64,000 nucleotides of DNA from Clostridium muellerianum (GCF_012926525.1 NZ_JABBNI010000020.1:1-64000); one strand, 5' to 3'; counted from the first letter of the stretch, positions 52,156-62,800 are shown. Program-made: numbers and translations. Notes: generated from the sequence alone by a model not told the origin.

Positions 52156-54312
52156 ATGGAAGAAAAAGTTTTAACTGTATGTCCTTACTGTGGTGCAGGC
52201 TGTAATTTGTACTTAGTAGTTGAAAACGGCAAAATTAAAAGAGCAGAACCTGCAAATGGCAGAACAAATGAAGGAGAATTATGTCTAAAAGGATACTATG
52301 GGTGGGATTTTCTAAACGATCCTCAGCTTTTAACTGCCCGTATAAAGAAACCAATGCTCAGGAAAAATGGAGAATTAGTAGAAGTTACCTGGGATGAAGC
52401 TATTAAATTTACAGCAGAAAAGTTAACAGAAATAAAAAATAAGTATGGTGCAAACTCCATAATGGGTACAGGCTGTTCTAGAGGCCCTGGAAATGAAACA
52501 AACTATGTAATGCAAAAATTTATACGTGCTGTAATAGGTACTAATAATGTGGACAACTGTGCTAGAGTTTGTCATGGTCCTTCTGTAGCAGGACTAGCTA
52601 CAGTTCTTGGTAACGGTGCAATGTCCAATACCATTCCCGAAATTGAAAACGCGGATTTACTACTTATTTTTGGATATAATCCTGCGGAATCTCATCCTAT
52701 AGTTGCCAGAAGAGTAGTAAAGGCAAAAGAAAAAGGTGCAAAAATTGTAGTTGTAGACCCTAGAGTTACAGAAAGCGTAAGAATTTCAGATCTATGGCTT
52801 CAGCTAAAAGGCGGAACTAACATGGCACTTGTAAATGGTTTTGCCAATGTACTTCTTAATGAAAACTTATACAATAAAGAATATGTTTCTAAATATACTG
52901 AAGGCTTTGAAGAATACAAGGCTGTTGTAAATAAATATACTCCTGAATATGTGGAGAAAATAACAAATGTTTCTGTTGAAAATATTAAACAGGCAATGAG
53001 AATGTATGCCAGTGCAAAAAATCCAATGATACTTTACGGTATGGGAGTATGTCAATTTGGTCAGGCTGTAGATGTAGTTAAAGGTTTGGCTGGTTTAGCT
53101 TTATTAACAGGAAATTATGGAAGACCTAGTGTTGGTATAGGACCTGTAAGAGGCCAAAATAATGTACAGGGTTCTTGCGATATGGGTGCTATCCCTAACT
53201 GTTTTCCTGGATACCAAAAAGTTACCGATAAAACTGCTCGTGAAAAATTTGAAAAAGCCTGGAATGTAAAACTTTCTGATAAAGTTGGATATCACTTAAC
53301 TGAAGTTCCTAGACTGGTTTTAAAGGAAAATAAACTAAAGGCCTACTATATAATGGGAGAAGATACTGTTCAAAGTGATCCAAATTCAAATGAAGTAAAA
53401 GAAGCTTTGGATAAATTAGAGCTTGTAATAGTTCAAGATATATTTATGAATAAAACAGTTTTACATGCTGATGTAGTACTTCCTGCCACTTCCTGGGGTG
53501 AACATGAAGGTGTATACAGCTGTGCAGATAGAGGTTTCCAAATATTCCGTAAGGCTATTGAGCCAACTGGTGATGTTAAACCTGATTGGCAGATAATTTC
53601 TCTAATATCTACTGCTATGGGATATCCAATGTATTACAATAATACAAAGGAAATATGGGACGAAATGAGAAGTCTTTCTCCAAAATTTGCTGGTGCATCC
53701 TATGAAAGAATGGAAAAACTAGGAGGAATAGTATGGCCTTGTCCTTCTGAAGATCATCCTGGAACTCCTGTACTTTATGAAAATAACATATTTAGTACAC
53801 CAAGTGAAAAAGGAATTTTATTTGCTTCTGAATGGAGGCCTACTGAAGAATCCCCAGATAATGAATATCCACTAAGCTTATGTACAGTTAGAGAAATAGG
53901 ACATTATTCTGTAAGAACAATGACTGGAAACTGTCGTGCTCTTAAGATGCTTGAGGATGAACCTGGTAAAATACAGATGAATCCTTCTGATGCCAAAAAA
54001 CTTAAAATCAAAAATGGAGATTTAGTAAAGGTAAGTTCAAGAAGAGGTTCTGTTATGTCAAGGGCATCAGTCACTGATAGAGTTAGAAGTGGCGATACTT
54101 ACATGACTTATCAATGGTGGATTGGAGCTTGTAATGAACTTACTTGTAACAACTTAGATCCTATATCAAAAACTCCAGAATATAAATATTGTGCAGTTAA
54201 AGTAGAACCTTTCCCTGATCAAGCTTTAGCTGAAAAAGAACTAGCACAAAAGTATACTGAATTGCGTAAAAAAATGGGAGTAGTAAAAGATACTTATGAA
54301 GTAAATGCTTAA
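52156..54312 (+). CDS. fdhA: Formate dehydrogenase alpha subunit (Mo/W-bis-PGD, Cys type)
   Basis: 718 residues. An N-terminal 4Fe-4S site C-P-Y-C-G-A-G-C (C9, C12, C16) with C43 in E-L-C-L-K-G is followed by the oxidoreductase core. The active-site motif is A-R-V-C-H-G-P-S with Cys139 and His140. E. coli FdhF has selenocysteine there; the codon here is TGT (52570-52572), not TGA. The C-terminal molybdopterin dinucleotide-binding barrel starts near 590. It fits the group of formate dehydrogenases that pair with separate electron carriers. It stands alone, without fdhD or hydrogenase genes nearby. GGGG is a weak ribosome site 9 bases upstream. Confidence 0.93.
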   Translation: MEEKVLTVCPYCGAGCNLYLVVENGKIKRAEPANGRTNEGELCLKGYYGWDFLNDPQLLTARIKKPMLRKNGELVEVTWDEAIKFTAEKLTEIKNKYGANSIMGTGCSRGPGNETNYVMQKFIRAVIGTNNVDNCARVCHGPSVAGLATVLGNGAMSNTIPEIENADLLLIFGYNPAESHPIVARRVVKAKEKGAKIVVVDPRVTESVRISDLWLQLKGGTNMALVNGFANVLLNENLYNKEYVSKYTEGFEEYKAVVNKYTPEYVEKITNVSVENIKQAMRMYASAKNPMILYGMGVCQFGQAVDVVKGLAGLALLTGNYGRPSVGIGPVRGQNNVQGSCDMGAIPNCFPGYQKVTDKTAREKFEKAWNVKLSDKVGYHLTEVPRLVLKENKLKAYYIMGEDTVQSDPNSNEVKEALDKLELVIVQDIFMNKTVLHADVVLPATSWGEHEGVYSCADRGFQIFRKAIEPTGDVKPDWQIISLISTAMGYPMYYNNTKEIWDEMRSLSPKFAGASYERMEKLGGIVWPCPSEDHPGTPVLYENNIFSTPSEKGILFASEWRPTEESPDNEYPLSLCTVREIGHYSVRTMTGNCRALKMLEDEPGKIQMNPSDAKKLKIKNGDLVKVSSRRGSVMSRASVTDRVRSGDTYMTYQWWIGACNELTCNNLDPISKTPEYKYCAVKVEPFPDQALAEKELAQKYTELRKKMGVVKDTYEVNA

Positions 54313-54334
54313 TTATTTCTATAGTTTTTTCTCT

Positions 54335-54494
54335 TAGGCATCTGAAAGAAAATAATATTTCCAAATGCGAAGGATATTTTGCATCTGGCAAGGAGGCAGG
54401 TTCCGCAGATAATAAACTATCTAAGGATTCTGCTGACGCCGCATGACGCAAAATAAAATAGTAAATGGACTTATTATTTTTTGAAGATGCCTTA
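54335..54494. repeat. Palindromic element F, TAAGGCATC family (full copy)
   Basis: Starts TAGGCATCTGAAAGAAAATA at 54335 and ends GAAGATGCCTTA at 54494; arms pair over about 55 bases with mismatches. The core CAAGGAGGCAGGTTCCGCAG (54389-54408) and GGATTCTGCTGACGC match element E. It begins 22 bases after the fdhA stop. The gap to 54791 also holds a GGTAATACC/GGTATTATC pair at 54622-54690. Confidence 0.85.
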
Positions 54495-54716
54495 GTACTA
54501 CTCTCCCTAAAAAAGATTATTATAAATATCTTTGGGCTAATTTATTTTTTTTAACTAATTGCATTGCCATAATAAATAGATTAGAAATAAATTTTCTTAA
54601 AGAAAAATACAATTATTTAATGGGTAATACCTTGGCTTTTTATAACTCCTAAACTAGATATAGAAATTATATTTCAAGTCTGGTATTATCCTTTATTTAC
54701 TTTTTAAAACTATAAT

Positions 54717-54752
54717 AAAAAGCGTTATCTTATAATTAGTATAACGCTTTTT
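54717..54752 (-). terminator. Terminator of the glycosyltransferase gene
   Basis: AAAAAGCGTTAT (54717-54728) pairs with ATAACGCTTTTT (54741-54752). On the minus strand a T run follows. Confidence 0.8.
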
Positions 54753-54789
54753 ACTATTATTGTAAATAGTATATTGAATATATTTGACT

Positions 54790-54814
54790 TGTTATTTTCT
54801 TTCATATACCTTAA
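54790..54814 (-). repeat. Stub of the TAAGGCATC-family element at the end of the glycosyltransferase gene
   Basis: On the minus strand, TTAAGGTATATGAAAGAAAA then TAACA resembles the end of the elements at 35379 and 54335. It encodes the last residues K-V-Y-E-R-K and the stop codon of the gene above it. Confidence 0.5.
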
Positions 54815-56057
54815 CTCTTTTAATTTCAGTTAAATTTGAAAAGAAATAAACCATTATAAATATAACAGGAAAATTATATCTAGGCTGTCCTTCCGTAATA
54901 AAGTACACACATGAAAACATATAAAAGCAAATTAAATTATAAACGCTGTATGGATTAATCTTTTCTTTATTAAACATGCTGCAAATTATCCTTTTACTAT
55001 ATACAATCATCACTATAATTGATATTAAAGCTGTAAATATTGATACGCTACTTGAATAAACAGTTAAACCATCTTCTATATACTTATTTAAACCAGCTCC
55101 ATTAAAGCTGTAGCTTATAGAATACCCACCAAGATATGTATTGTATAATCTTTTAAATCCTAATTCTATAAACTGCATTGGATGATCTTTTATCCACTTT
55201 TTAGCTGCAGTACTTAGCATTTTATTCTTTTCTGTCATATTAGCTTTTATATACTCTTTCTTGTTTACAATTGAATCTTCAACTTCACTTGCAGGCATCC
55301 ATGCACCATAGTGATTTTGAGAATTATTATTTATGTATAAAACTATACCACTATTATTTGATACATATGTAAACTGGCCTATTAGCTTTGTATTTCTATA
55401 TATCCAAGGTGATATAACTAATACACTAGTGATTAAAATTATTAGCGAATGTTTTATCACCTTTATAGCTTTAATTTTTAAAATTATCTCTATGATAAAT
55501 ACAGCGAAGAAAAATATTATAAAGAATGGCTTAATCATAGTATTTACACCCGTTAGAATACCGATAACTATATATTTGTGTTTAATATCTTTATGATATA
55601 CTAATGTTATTAAAAGCAATATAGTTGTAAATAGTATTTCTGTTCCTAAAATACTGTTATAAAAAATATTGTCTGGAAAAAGCACAAATAATGTATATAT
55701 TAGTTTTCGTTTGTTTGTCTCTAAATTTGTATTTTTTAAAATATTATATATTAACATATAATTGAAAAATGTCAAAACTAAATTAAATACCTTTGCCACT
55801 GCTAAACTGCTTCCAAATACTTTATATATGCCTCCTAAGATAATGGAATATCCCACAGAAGTATAGGTATTTCCCCAGGATCCCCCCCTAGCAATCTGTT
55901 TTGCAATGCCATTATAATATGCAAAATCTGAAAAAGGCTGAGTCTTTACTATAGAAATCCATAGAATACAAATAAGAATACCCAAAACTGTTATTGATTT
56001 ATAATAGTTTTCTTCTGAAAATGATGCATCATCAGTAACTTTATCTATACTTTCCAC
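54792..56057 (-). CDS. GT39-like (GT-C) membrane glycosyltransferase
   Basis: 421 residues, GTG start with GAGGAG eight bases upstream. Ten or more membrane helices. The first extracellular loop has P-F-S-D-F-A-Y-Y-N-G-I-A-K-Q-I-A, followed by S-V-G-Y-S-I-I-L-G-G-I-Y-K; D-F and the aromatic pair fit the acidic catalytic loop of dolichyl/undecaprenyl phosphate sugar transferases (PMT/ArnT class). The sugar and acceptor are unknown. The C-terminal K-V-Y-E-R-K is supplied by a repeat element end. It is probably monocistronic. Confidence 0.82.
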   Translation of the reverse strand: MESIDKVTDDASFSEENYYKSITVLGILICILWISIVKTQPFSDFAYYNGIAKQIARGGSWGNTYTSVGYSIILGGIYKVFGSSLAVAKVFNLVLTFFNYMLIYNILKNTNLETNKRKLIYTLFVLFPDNIFYNSILGTEILFTTILLLITLVYHKDIKHKYIVIGILTGVNTMIKPFFIIFFFAVFIIEIILKIKAIKVIKHSLIILITSVLVISPWIYRNTKLIGQFTYVSNNSGIVLYINNNSQNHYGAWMPASEVEDSIVNKKEYIKANMTEKNKMLSTAAKKWIKDHPMQFIELGFKRLYNTYLGGYSISYSFNGAGLNKYIEDGLTVYSSSVSIFTALISIIVMIVYSKRIICSMFNKEKINPYSVYNLICFYMFSCVYFITEGQPRYNFPVIFIMVYFFSNLTEIKRVKVYERK

Positions 56058-56310
56058 AAATATTTCTCCTCTACTTCTTATAATTTGTATTTATAATTAG
56101 TTTTTTCTTATGTAAAAAAATATATTAATACTATAGCCCAAATTTGAACAATTAACAATATACAAATCCAAGATTGGTAAAAGCAGTACATTTTGGTTTA
56201 AACTAAAAATAGATCATCTTTCTTAGGAAATTCAAAGTAAATTTCCAACCTTATATTATTTCAATACTTAACTTGTATATATTTTTTTAACAAAAGTACT
56301 GAATTAAGAA

Positions 56311-56400
56311 ATAACTTTCAACTGTATGGAGGCTGATATATGTTTTGGAGCGAGCAGTTCCTTCAAAACACATATCAGATATAATACAATTGAAAGTTAC
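56311..56400. repeat. Palindromic element D
   Basis: 37-base arms 56311-56347 (ATAACTTTCAACTGTATGGA to ATATATGTTTTG) and 56364-56400 around a 16-base loop GAGCGAGCAGTTCCTT. The CTGATATATG phrase and the loop resemble element C (30266-30579). The right flank ACATTGTACGGCATAATGC (56409-56427) matches B1 near 17011. The rest of 56058-56511 shows no gene. Confidence 0.75.
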
Positions 56401-56511
56401 TTGGACTACATTGTACGGCATAATGCTTTTATTACAATTTTATTGGAAACTCCTTTTCATTTTCTCATAGGAGTAAACCATTAGCACAAAATCAGGATTT
56501 TGATCTCCCGC

Positions 56512-57306
56512 TTAAATAGAAGCAGCATATTCCTGAATTACATTGTACACTCCATTTTTATTATTATTTTCTGCAATGAAATTAGCATGTTTTTTAACAT
56601 CTTCTGGAGCATTCTCCATAGCATAGCTGTAATATGCCTCTTTAAACATACTTAAATCATTATAATAATCTCCAAAGACCATTGTATTATTTTCATCTAC
56701 ATCAAATTTTTCTTGAAGTATTTTTATGGCATTTCCTTTACTAGTACCCTTATTCATTATATCTATCCACTTGCCACCAGACACTACAAATTCAAGATTT
56801 TCATTTAAATTATTTTTTAAATATTCAACAGTTTCTTGTTTTACACCATCCTTTATATAATAAGTCATTCTATAAATTGAACTTTTTACTTCTTTAAAAG
56901 CTTTTACTATTACCCAAGGTACTTCAACAAATTTAAACTCCTCCAATATAGTCTGCGATGGATCTACTATATATGCATCCTCTGCAGCTCCTAAAAATAA
57001 TTCTTCTCCAAAATCTCTTTTCAAATTTGCTACATGTTCTATATCTTTTGGCGAAATACAGCTAGAATAGAGAGTTTCTCCCTTATTATTATATTTTACT
57101 AGTGCACCATTATGCGATATAAATATAATGCTTGTCTTTATTTTTTTAAAATTTTTGCTAAGCTGTGAATAAAATCTGCCACTAGCTGCTGCAAATTTTA
57201 TATTTTTTTCTTGAAGATCATTTATTAATCCAAACATTTTTTCGTTTATCTTTCCCTCATCATTTACCAAAGTACCATCCATATCACTTGCTATAAGTTT
57301 TATCAT
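56512..57306 (-). CDS. Cof-type HAD family phosphatase
   Basis: 264 residues. Motif 1 is A-S-D-M-D-G-T-L-V (D8, D10), motif 2 A-A-S-G-R, motif 3 Lys in G-T-S-K-G-N-A, motif 4 F-G-D-Y-Y-N-D-L-S-M. The C2 cap is between 80 and 190. Cof-type proteins dephosphorylate sugar phosphates, FMN or PLP; the substrate is unassigned. GGGGAGG precedes the ATG. It is flanked by AT-rich, gene-free DNA (57307-57570). Confidence 0.92.
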   Translation of the reverse strand: MIKLIASDMDGTLVNDEGKINEKMFGLINDLQEKNIKFAAASGRFYSQLSKNFKKIKTSIIFISHNGALVKYNNKGETLYSSCISPKDIEHVANLKRDFGEELFLGAAEDAYIVDPSQTILEEFKFVEVPWVIVKAFKEVKSSIYRMTYYIKDGVKQETVEYLKNNLNENLEFVVSGGKWIDIMNKGTSKGNAIKILQEKFDVDENNTMVFGDYYNDLSMFKEAYYSYAMENAPEDVKKHANFIAENNNKNGVYNVIQEYAASI

Positions 57307-57570
57307 TAAATTTCCTCCCCAATATAATCTCCGATGACTACCTACCTCAATACTACAACTTATATCAAAGTTGTAGATATTTCTACTTTCTATATATTCA
57401 ACAATTTATATTATATATATTGTGTATAAAAACTCAATACTTTTTATTTAAAGAAGAGGTAATCATATCTCCTTTAATGTTTACTTTTTCATCTTTTACA
57501 GTATTTTCATATATTGTTCATTATGTTCTTGTAATCTGCTTGTCCTATTATTACCTCTCCTGTTTTTTAG

Positions 57571-57747
57571 CTACTTCTTGATGTTTTCCTTTTGGATAAT
57601 TCTGTAATACTCATCCAAAATAGAATCCAGCATTTGACTTGCAATTATTACTTCTGGATCCAGCAAATCTGATTTTTCTCTTATTAAGTCATTCATGTAA
57701 GTCCTAGTTTCATCAATTTTCTTCAATAACTGTTCTATTCTATCCAT
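57571..57747 (-). CDS. Spo0E-like aspartyl-phosphate phosphatase
   Basis: 58 residues from ATG 57747 with GGAGGGAG five to six bases before it. Two helices; the family motif S-Q-x-L-D-x-x-L-D-E-Y-Y (A-S-Q-M-L-D-S-I-L-D-E-Y-Y near residues 36-48) is intact. Spo0E proteins remove phosphate from Spo0A-P and so delay sporulation. Its presence shows a spore former. It is separate from the LysR gene on the same strand. Confidence 0.85.
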   Translation of the reverse strand: MDRIEQLLKKIDETRTYMNDLIREKSDLLDPEVIIASQMLDSILDEYYRIIQKENIKK

Positions 57748-57908
57748 AATACTCCCTCCTCTCACGACCAATATTATCATTTTGAGGAATATTATGGATT
57801 AAATTCTATACGAATCATATTATTAGGGTATTACATAAATAAAAATGCTACATATTTAACCATTATGTTACATAAAGTGCAGTAACAATCTTAATTTTAA
57901 CCTTTAAT

Positions 57909-58772
57909 CTACACTTCAAAGGTTTCTAAAAAGTGTCTAGCTGCAGATGACAAATATCTATTTTTCATCCATATTATAGCTGTCTGTGTCTCTACAGAAG
58001 TTAGATTAATTTTCCTATAATTTAAATTAGAATTCGGAATAAGTCCAGTAGCAGCTTTAGGTACAATAGCTACTCCAATTCCAGTACTTGCCCAAAGAAG
58101 TATAGATCTAACATCATCACCTCTACAAATAATCTTGGGCTTAACTTCTTCTTTTTCAAATGCATCAACTATAACATTCTCAAATCTTCTATCAATTACT
58201 AATGGTGTATCCACAAGTTCAGCAATTTCCACAGCTCCTTGTTTATTATAAGAATATGAATTGCTGCTAGCTGTTACCATTGGCTCTTTAGGTAAGCATA
58301 TTGATTCATAAATTTTAGAATTAAATGGAGTTCGTATAATACCAATTTCTATTGTTCCGCTATTGAGCAATTCCATTATCCTATAAGTATCGCCATCCCA
58401 TATTTGAAAATCAATCCCTGGATATTTCTCATGAAAACTATGGATTCTCTCCGGCAAAAGTGTTGCCCCTGAAGATGGTACTGTACCAATTAACAAAGTT
58501 CCTTGAACCCCTTCATTAATATCCTTTAATTCTCTTACTGTAGTTTCCATTAAGTTTAACATCTGTTCAGCACGATATCGTAATTTTTCTCCCGTATCTG
58601 TTAATTGTATTTTGCGTGTGCTTCTATCTATTAGTTTCACCCCTAGTTCATACTCCAACAATTTTAATTGATGGCTAAGTGGAGGTTGAGCTATATGTAA
58701 TCTTTCGGCAGCTCTCGTTATATTCTCTTCTTCAGCAATAGCAAGAAAATACTTTAATTGTCTTATATCCAT
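57909..58772 (-). CDS. LysR family regulator
   Basis: 287 residues from ATG 58772; GGAAGTGA lies a little upstream and the longer frame lacks a site. N-terminal HTH: I-R-Q-L-K-Y-F-L-A-I-A-E-E-E-N-I-T-R-A-A, then L-H-I-A-Q-P-P-L-S-H-Q-L-K-L-L-E. The substrate domain begins G-T-L-L-I-G-T-V-P-S-S-G near 90. It is divergent from the TSUP transporter (58980), the usual LysR arrangement, and probably controls it; the effector is unknown. Confidence 0.93.
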   Translation of the reverse strand: MDIRQLKYFLAIAEEENITRAAERLHIAQPPLSHQLKLLEYELGVKLIDRSTRKIQLTDTGEKLRYRAEQMLNLMETTVRELKDINEGVQGTLLIGTVPSSGATLLPERIHSFHEKYPGIDFQIWDGDTYRIMELLNSGTIEIGIIRTPFNSKIYESICLPKEPMVTASSNSYSYNKQGAVEIAELVDTPLVIDRRFENVIVDAFEKEEVKPKIICRGDDVRSILLWASTGIGVAIVPKAATGLIPNSNLNYRKINLTSVETQTAIIWMKNRYLSSAARHFLETFEV

Positions 58773-58979
58773 ACAAACAATCACTTCCCATACATTATTC
58801 ATACTTTATAAGTATGATTATAATACTTTATATATATTTTTCATATAAAATCTTCTTTGTTATAATAATAGATGAAAAGTTAAGCATGCTTAAAAACTAG
58901 TACTATCAAATATTTAAGTTATTTAATTTCTAATATATTTTTATCTTTTATAAAACTAAAATTTTAGGGAGGGATATCC

Positions 58980-59735
58980 TTGGATAATAACTTAATTTTC
59001 TTATGTACAGCTTGTTTTTTTGCAGCTTTTGTTGACTCCATATCTGGTGGTGGAGGTATAATAAGCTTACCAGCATATTTATTAGCAGGCATACCACCAC
59101 ATCTAGCACTAGGTACAAATAAGTTTACTTCCTGTTGTTCAACCTTTTCCAGCTCAATTAAATTTGCACAATCTAAAAAAGTAGATTTTAATATATTAAA
59201 ATACTTAATTCCTTTTAGCTTTATTGGTGCTATTTTAGGAGCAACTACTGTACTTAGTATAAAAACAAGTTATCTTAATACTATAGTACTTATACTCCTA
59301 CTATTTGTTGGGTTATACAGCTTATTTTCTAAAAATGTAGGAATAGAGGATAAATTTAAAGATATTTCAAAAAAAAATATAACTCTAGGTATTATTCTTG
59401 CTCTATTCTTAGGCTTTTACGATGGCTTTCTAGGAGCTGGCGTTGGTACTTTTTTGATTTTTGGACTTATAAAAATATATAATTTTAACTTTGTAAGAGC
59501 AGGGGGAAACTGTAAAGTAATGAACTTTGTAGGTAATATTGCATCTATCATTGTATTTGCAGTAAGAGGAGAAATTAACTATAAAATAGGTTTACCTGTT
59601 GCAGTATTTATGATAATAGGTGCACATTTAGGAGCAAAAATAGCTTTAATGAAAGGTTCTAAAATTATAAAGCCTATTTTTGTGACTATGTCTTTAGCTG
59701 TCGCAGCTAAATTACTGTATAGCATGGTACTTTAG
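58980..59735 (+). CDS. TSUP family (TauE/SafE) anion permease
   Basis: 251 residues, TTG start with AGGGAGG seven bases upstream. Eight membrane helices in two repeats. S-I-S-G-G-G-G-I-I-S-L-P-A and L-A-L-G-T-N-K-F begin the first; G-F-Y-D-G-F-L-G-A-G-V-G-T-F begins the second. TSUP proteins move sulfonates, sulfite, sulfolactate or similar anions. The divergent LysR is its likely regulator. A terminator at 59814-59888 follows. Confidence 0.92.
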   Translation: MDNNLIFLCTACFFAAFVDSISGGGGIISLPAYLLAGIPPHLALGTNKFTSCCSTFSSSIKFAQSKKVDFNILKYLIPFSFIGAILGATTVLSIKTSYLNTIVLILLLFVGLYSLFSKNVGIEDKFKDISKKNITLGIILALFLGFYDGFLGAGVGTFLIFGLIKIYNFNFVRAGGNCKVMNFVGNIASIIVFAVRGEINYKIGLPVAVFMIIGAHLGAKIALMKGSKIIKPIFVTMSLAVAAKLLYSMVL

Positions 59736-59813
59736 AGGATACTATTATGAAGTTTGCTACTATAGGTATTAAACTTATAGTGCTAAAAGATTCTATTCTT
59801 CTTATATATAAAA

Positions 59814-59888
59814 AAAGCTTAAGGACTTCCCCCTATTTAATAAAATCAGGTTGTCAAAGTCCTCAGGCCTTACTAAAATTTAAGCTTT
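59814..59888. terminator. Convergent terminator
   Basis: AAAGCTTAAGGACTT (59814-59828) pairs in two blocks with AAGTCCT (59857-59863) and TAAGCTTT (59881-59888). It lies between the TSUP and beta-helix genes. Confidence 0.6.
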
Positions 59889-59890
59889 AT

Positions 59891-62800
59891 CTATAAACCA
59901 TAATCTGTAATAGGTTTAGTATTTATTATAACAGTACTTTTATCTGTAACTCCACTTTGTACAATAAATTTTCCACTAGTTATCCAAGTATCTGGACAAG
60001 TAATAATTATATCGTTACAATTTAAATTTAATTTTGTAATTATACAGGAATCATCAAACTCTAACGTTGTCTTTCCTTTATTAATTTGTACTGTTCCAAA
60101 CTGTCCAGCAGTTGCTTTACCAGTTGTAGTACCAGGTATAACACCGGTTATAACTAAATTGTCAACTACTCCACTATCTACTGTTAAATTTGTATTAGTA
60201 CCATTTATATTTAAATTGGTAATTACTGTTTCTTGTTCCAAGGTAACCTCGGAAAATACTGCCCCTAAATCTAAATCAGTAATTTGTGAATTGGACACTT
60301 CAAGTATTGCTGTTACTGCACTTGCGTCCATATTAATTTTTTTAATTGTACTTTTTGTATCTATTCCAGAATAGCTGTATTTATCTAATATAACTTTTCC
60401 ACTGCTTATAATAGAAACATTATTTGTATTCATTCCTTTTATATTGAACACACTATCACCAGTTGCTCCACTTATAGATACATCTATCTTATTACTGTCA
60501 TTTATCGCTGCAGTTACATTATTAAGTGATACACTTTCCTTGTCTCTTATATTTACATTCAATTGTCCATTCTCAATATCTAAATTGTTCACTTGAATTC
60601 CACTACAACCGCTCTTTAAATTTACTGCAGTATTTACTGGTAGTGTCAAAGCATATTTATTAGTTCCACTGCTATCTAAAATAATATTTCTATTTATATC
60701 AATTGAATTTGTTAATGTTATTCCCTTTTCTAAAGTTACCTGTTTTACACAATTATCTGCAAGAGCATTCTTTAATCCTACCTCATCACTTACAAAAGCT
60801 TGATTTAATTTTATTGTTACCTTGTATACCTTGGTCACTAAAGTATCCTGAGATTTGGATTCAACTAAAATCACATCATTAATATTGAAAGCATTTGTAG
60901 TCCATTGTTCTGCATCAAGTGGTGTACCATTTACTTTTACTATTATAGTCTCATTAGTTTCACCTTTTTCTATAGATATACCTGTTAATGTTTCACTATC
61001 ACACTTTACTAAATTTACTCCATTAGGATTTGAAACTGTTACTAAAGCTTTACTTAAATCTATATCATGGCTTACTATTTTTATAGAATTTAAGTCAGCC
61101 TTATGACTAGCTAATACTCCATCTATTAACGTTTCATTAGTATCTGAATAGTATACATATATTTCTTTTAAATTATTTTTTACATTGGATATTACATTGT
61201 TTTCTAAAGCTGTAGTAGATTTTTGAAGTCCTTGAAGTTCTATTGCTGCACTAAACATTCCATTTGGTTCACTTGTTTCTATTGGAGTAAGTGGGTTATT
61301 CCATACATTATCTACTGTATTATCTATAACATGAATATTATTTGACATAAAGAATTCTTTAATTTCAGTATTGAAAGCTTCTACAAATATACCCTGTCTT
61401 GCCATGTTACTTATATTATTATTCATTATATTTAATCCATTAATAGATGCTTGTGAAGTTGTATTTCCCGATTTATAAACTGTTATACCTGAACCACAAG
61501 CCGCTTCTGAAGTAGGTCTTACTATATTTTTAATTATATTGCCATAAATGCCACAATTATCTCCCTGAACATATATACCATTTTCTGCACACTCTTTTCC
61601 ATCTATGGTTAAATTTACAATGGCTACATCATTGCTCTTAATTCCAATAACCGCACTATAATTAACAAAGCTTAACTTACTTATATTACTACCCGCAATT
61701 ATTTGTTTCTTTTCTTGTACTAGTTCTACTAAAGGATTGTGACCTAATACGACTGGTCTTAATATTTCTATTGGATTAGATATATTTTCTATATCCGATA
61801 GAATATTGATAATACCTACTTCTGGCCACTCCCCTAATATAGTTCTTAAACTACTTTCTGTAGAAACATCATAAATCACATGATTGTCTGGTAAATTAGG
61901 AATATCAGTGTATACTATACGTTTATTTGGTGCAAAATCTATAAATTCACTACCTGTAATATTTATACGCCTAGGTATTGAATTATTCTCTCCAATTATT
62001 GAAATACCTTTAGTCCCATTTACAAGAGAATGTTCAAATTGTGAATTTATAATTATATTAGAACATTTACCGATAGTTACTACACAAGCTTGAATATTAT
62101 ATTTTAGCTTATTTTCAATTATTCTAGCATTTCTAACATCATGAAGGACTATAGCCTGATTATTACTTGTAAATTCGCATCCTATAATACTTATACCATA
62201 TGATTTCTCATTGCAGTTAACTCCTACATCCCAATTATCAATTTGAAGTTCTGTAACTGCTACATCATTTGATAATATATTAATAGCTGTTGCTGACTTT
62301 TCTGTTTTAGACTTTAATACAGCATTAGAGGTTCCTTGTAAAGTTACAGGTCTATTTATTTCTAAAGCTTCATCATATACTCCTGGTAATAGGTTAATCT
62401 TAGCTATAGAATACACAAGTACACTATATTTCAATACTTTAATATCATCTACTGAAACTTCTCTATTATCTACAGCACCACTTATATTAGTTATACTTTT
62501 ACCACTTATAGCTATATCTTCAAAAATGCCCTCTAGTATGATATTTTTAATGTTATTTTGAGTTAGTGCAAATATTACTGCTGAAGAATTACCTGCTTTA
62601 GCTGTATCAGTATTAGTTTGCTCATATCCTTCTACATGAATAGTATTTATATCTGTAACTCCACTTTCTATATTCATATTATCAATGTTTTTTCCGCTAA
62701 TATTTAGATTATTAGCATTTAGATTTAAAGTTTCAACACTTGCTTCATCAGATAAAGTCAAAGTTGTATCCTGTGCATTAACTTGAACTGTTTTAACCTT

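Noticed and set aside
52570-52572. Possible selenocysteine codon in fdhA
   Set aside because: The codon is TGT, so cysteine is encoded; no SECIS-type hairpin is needed.
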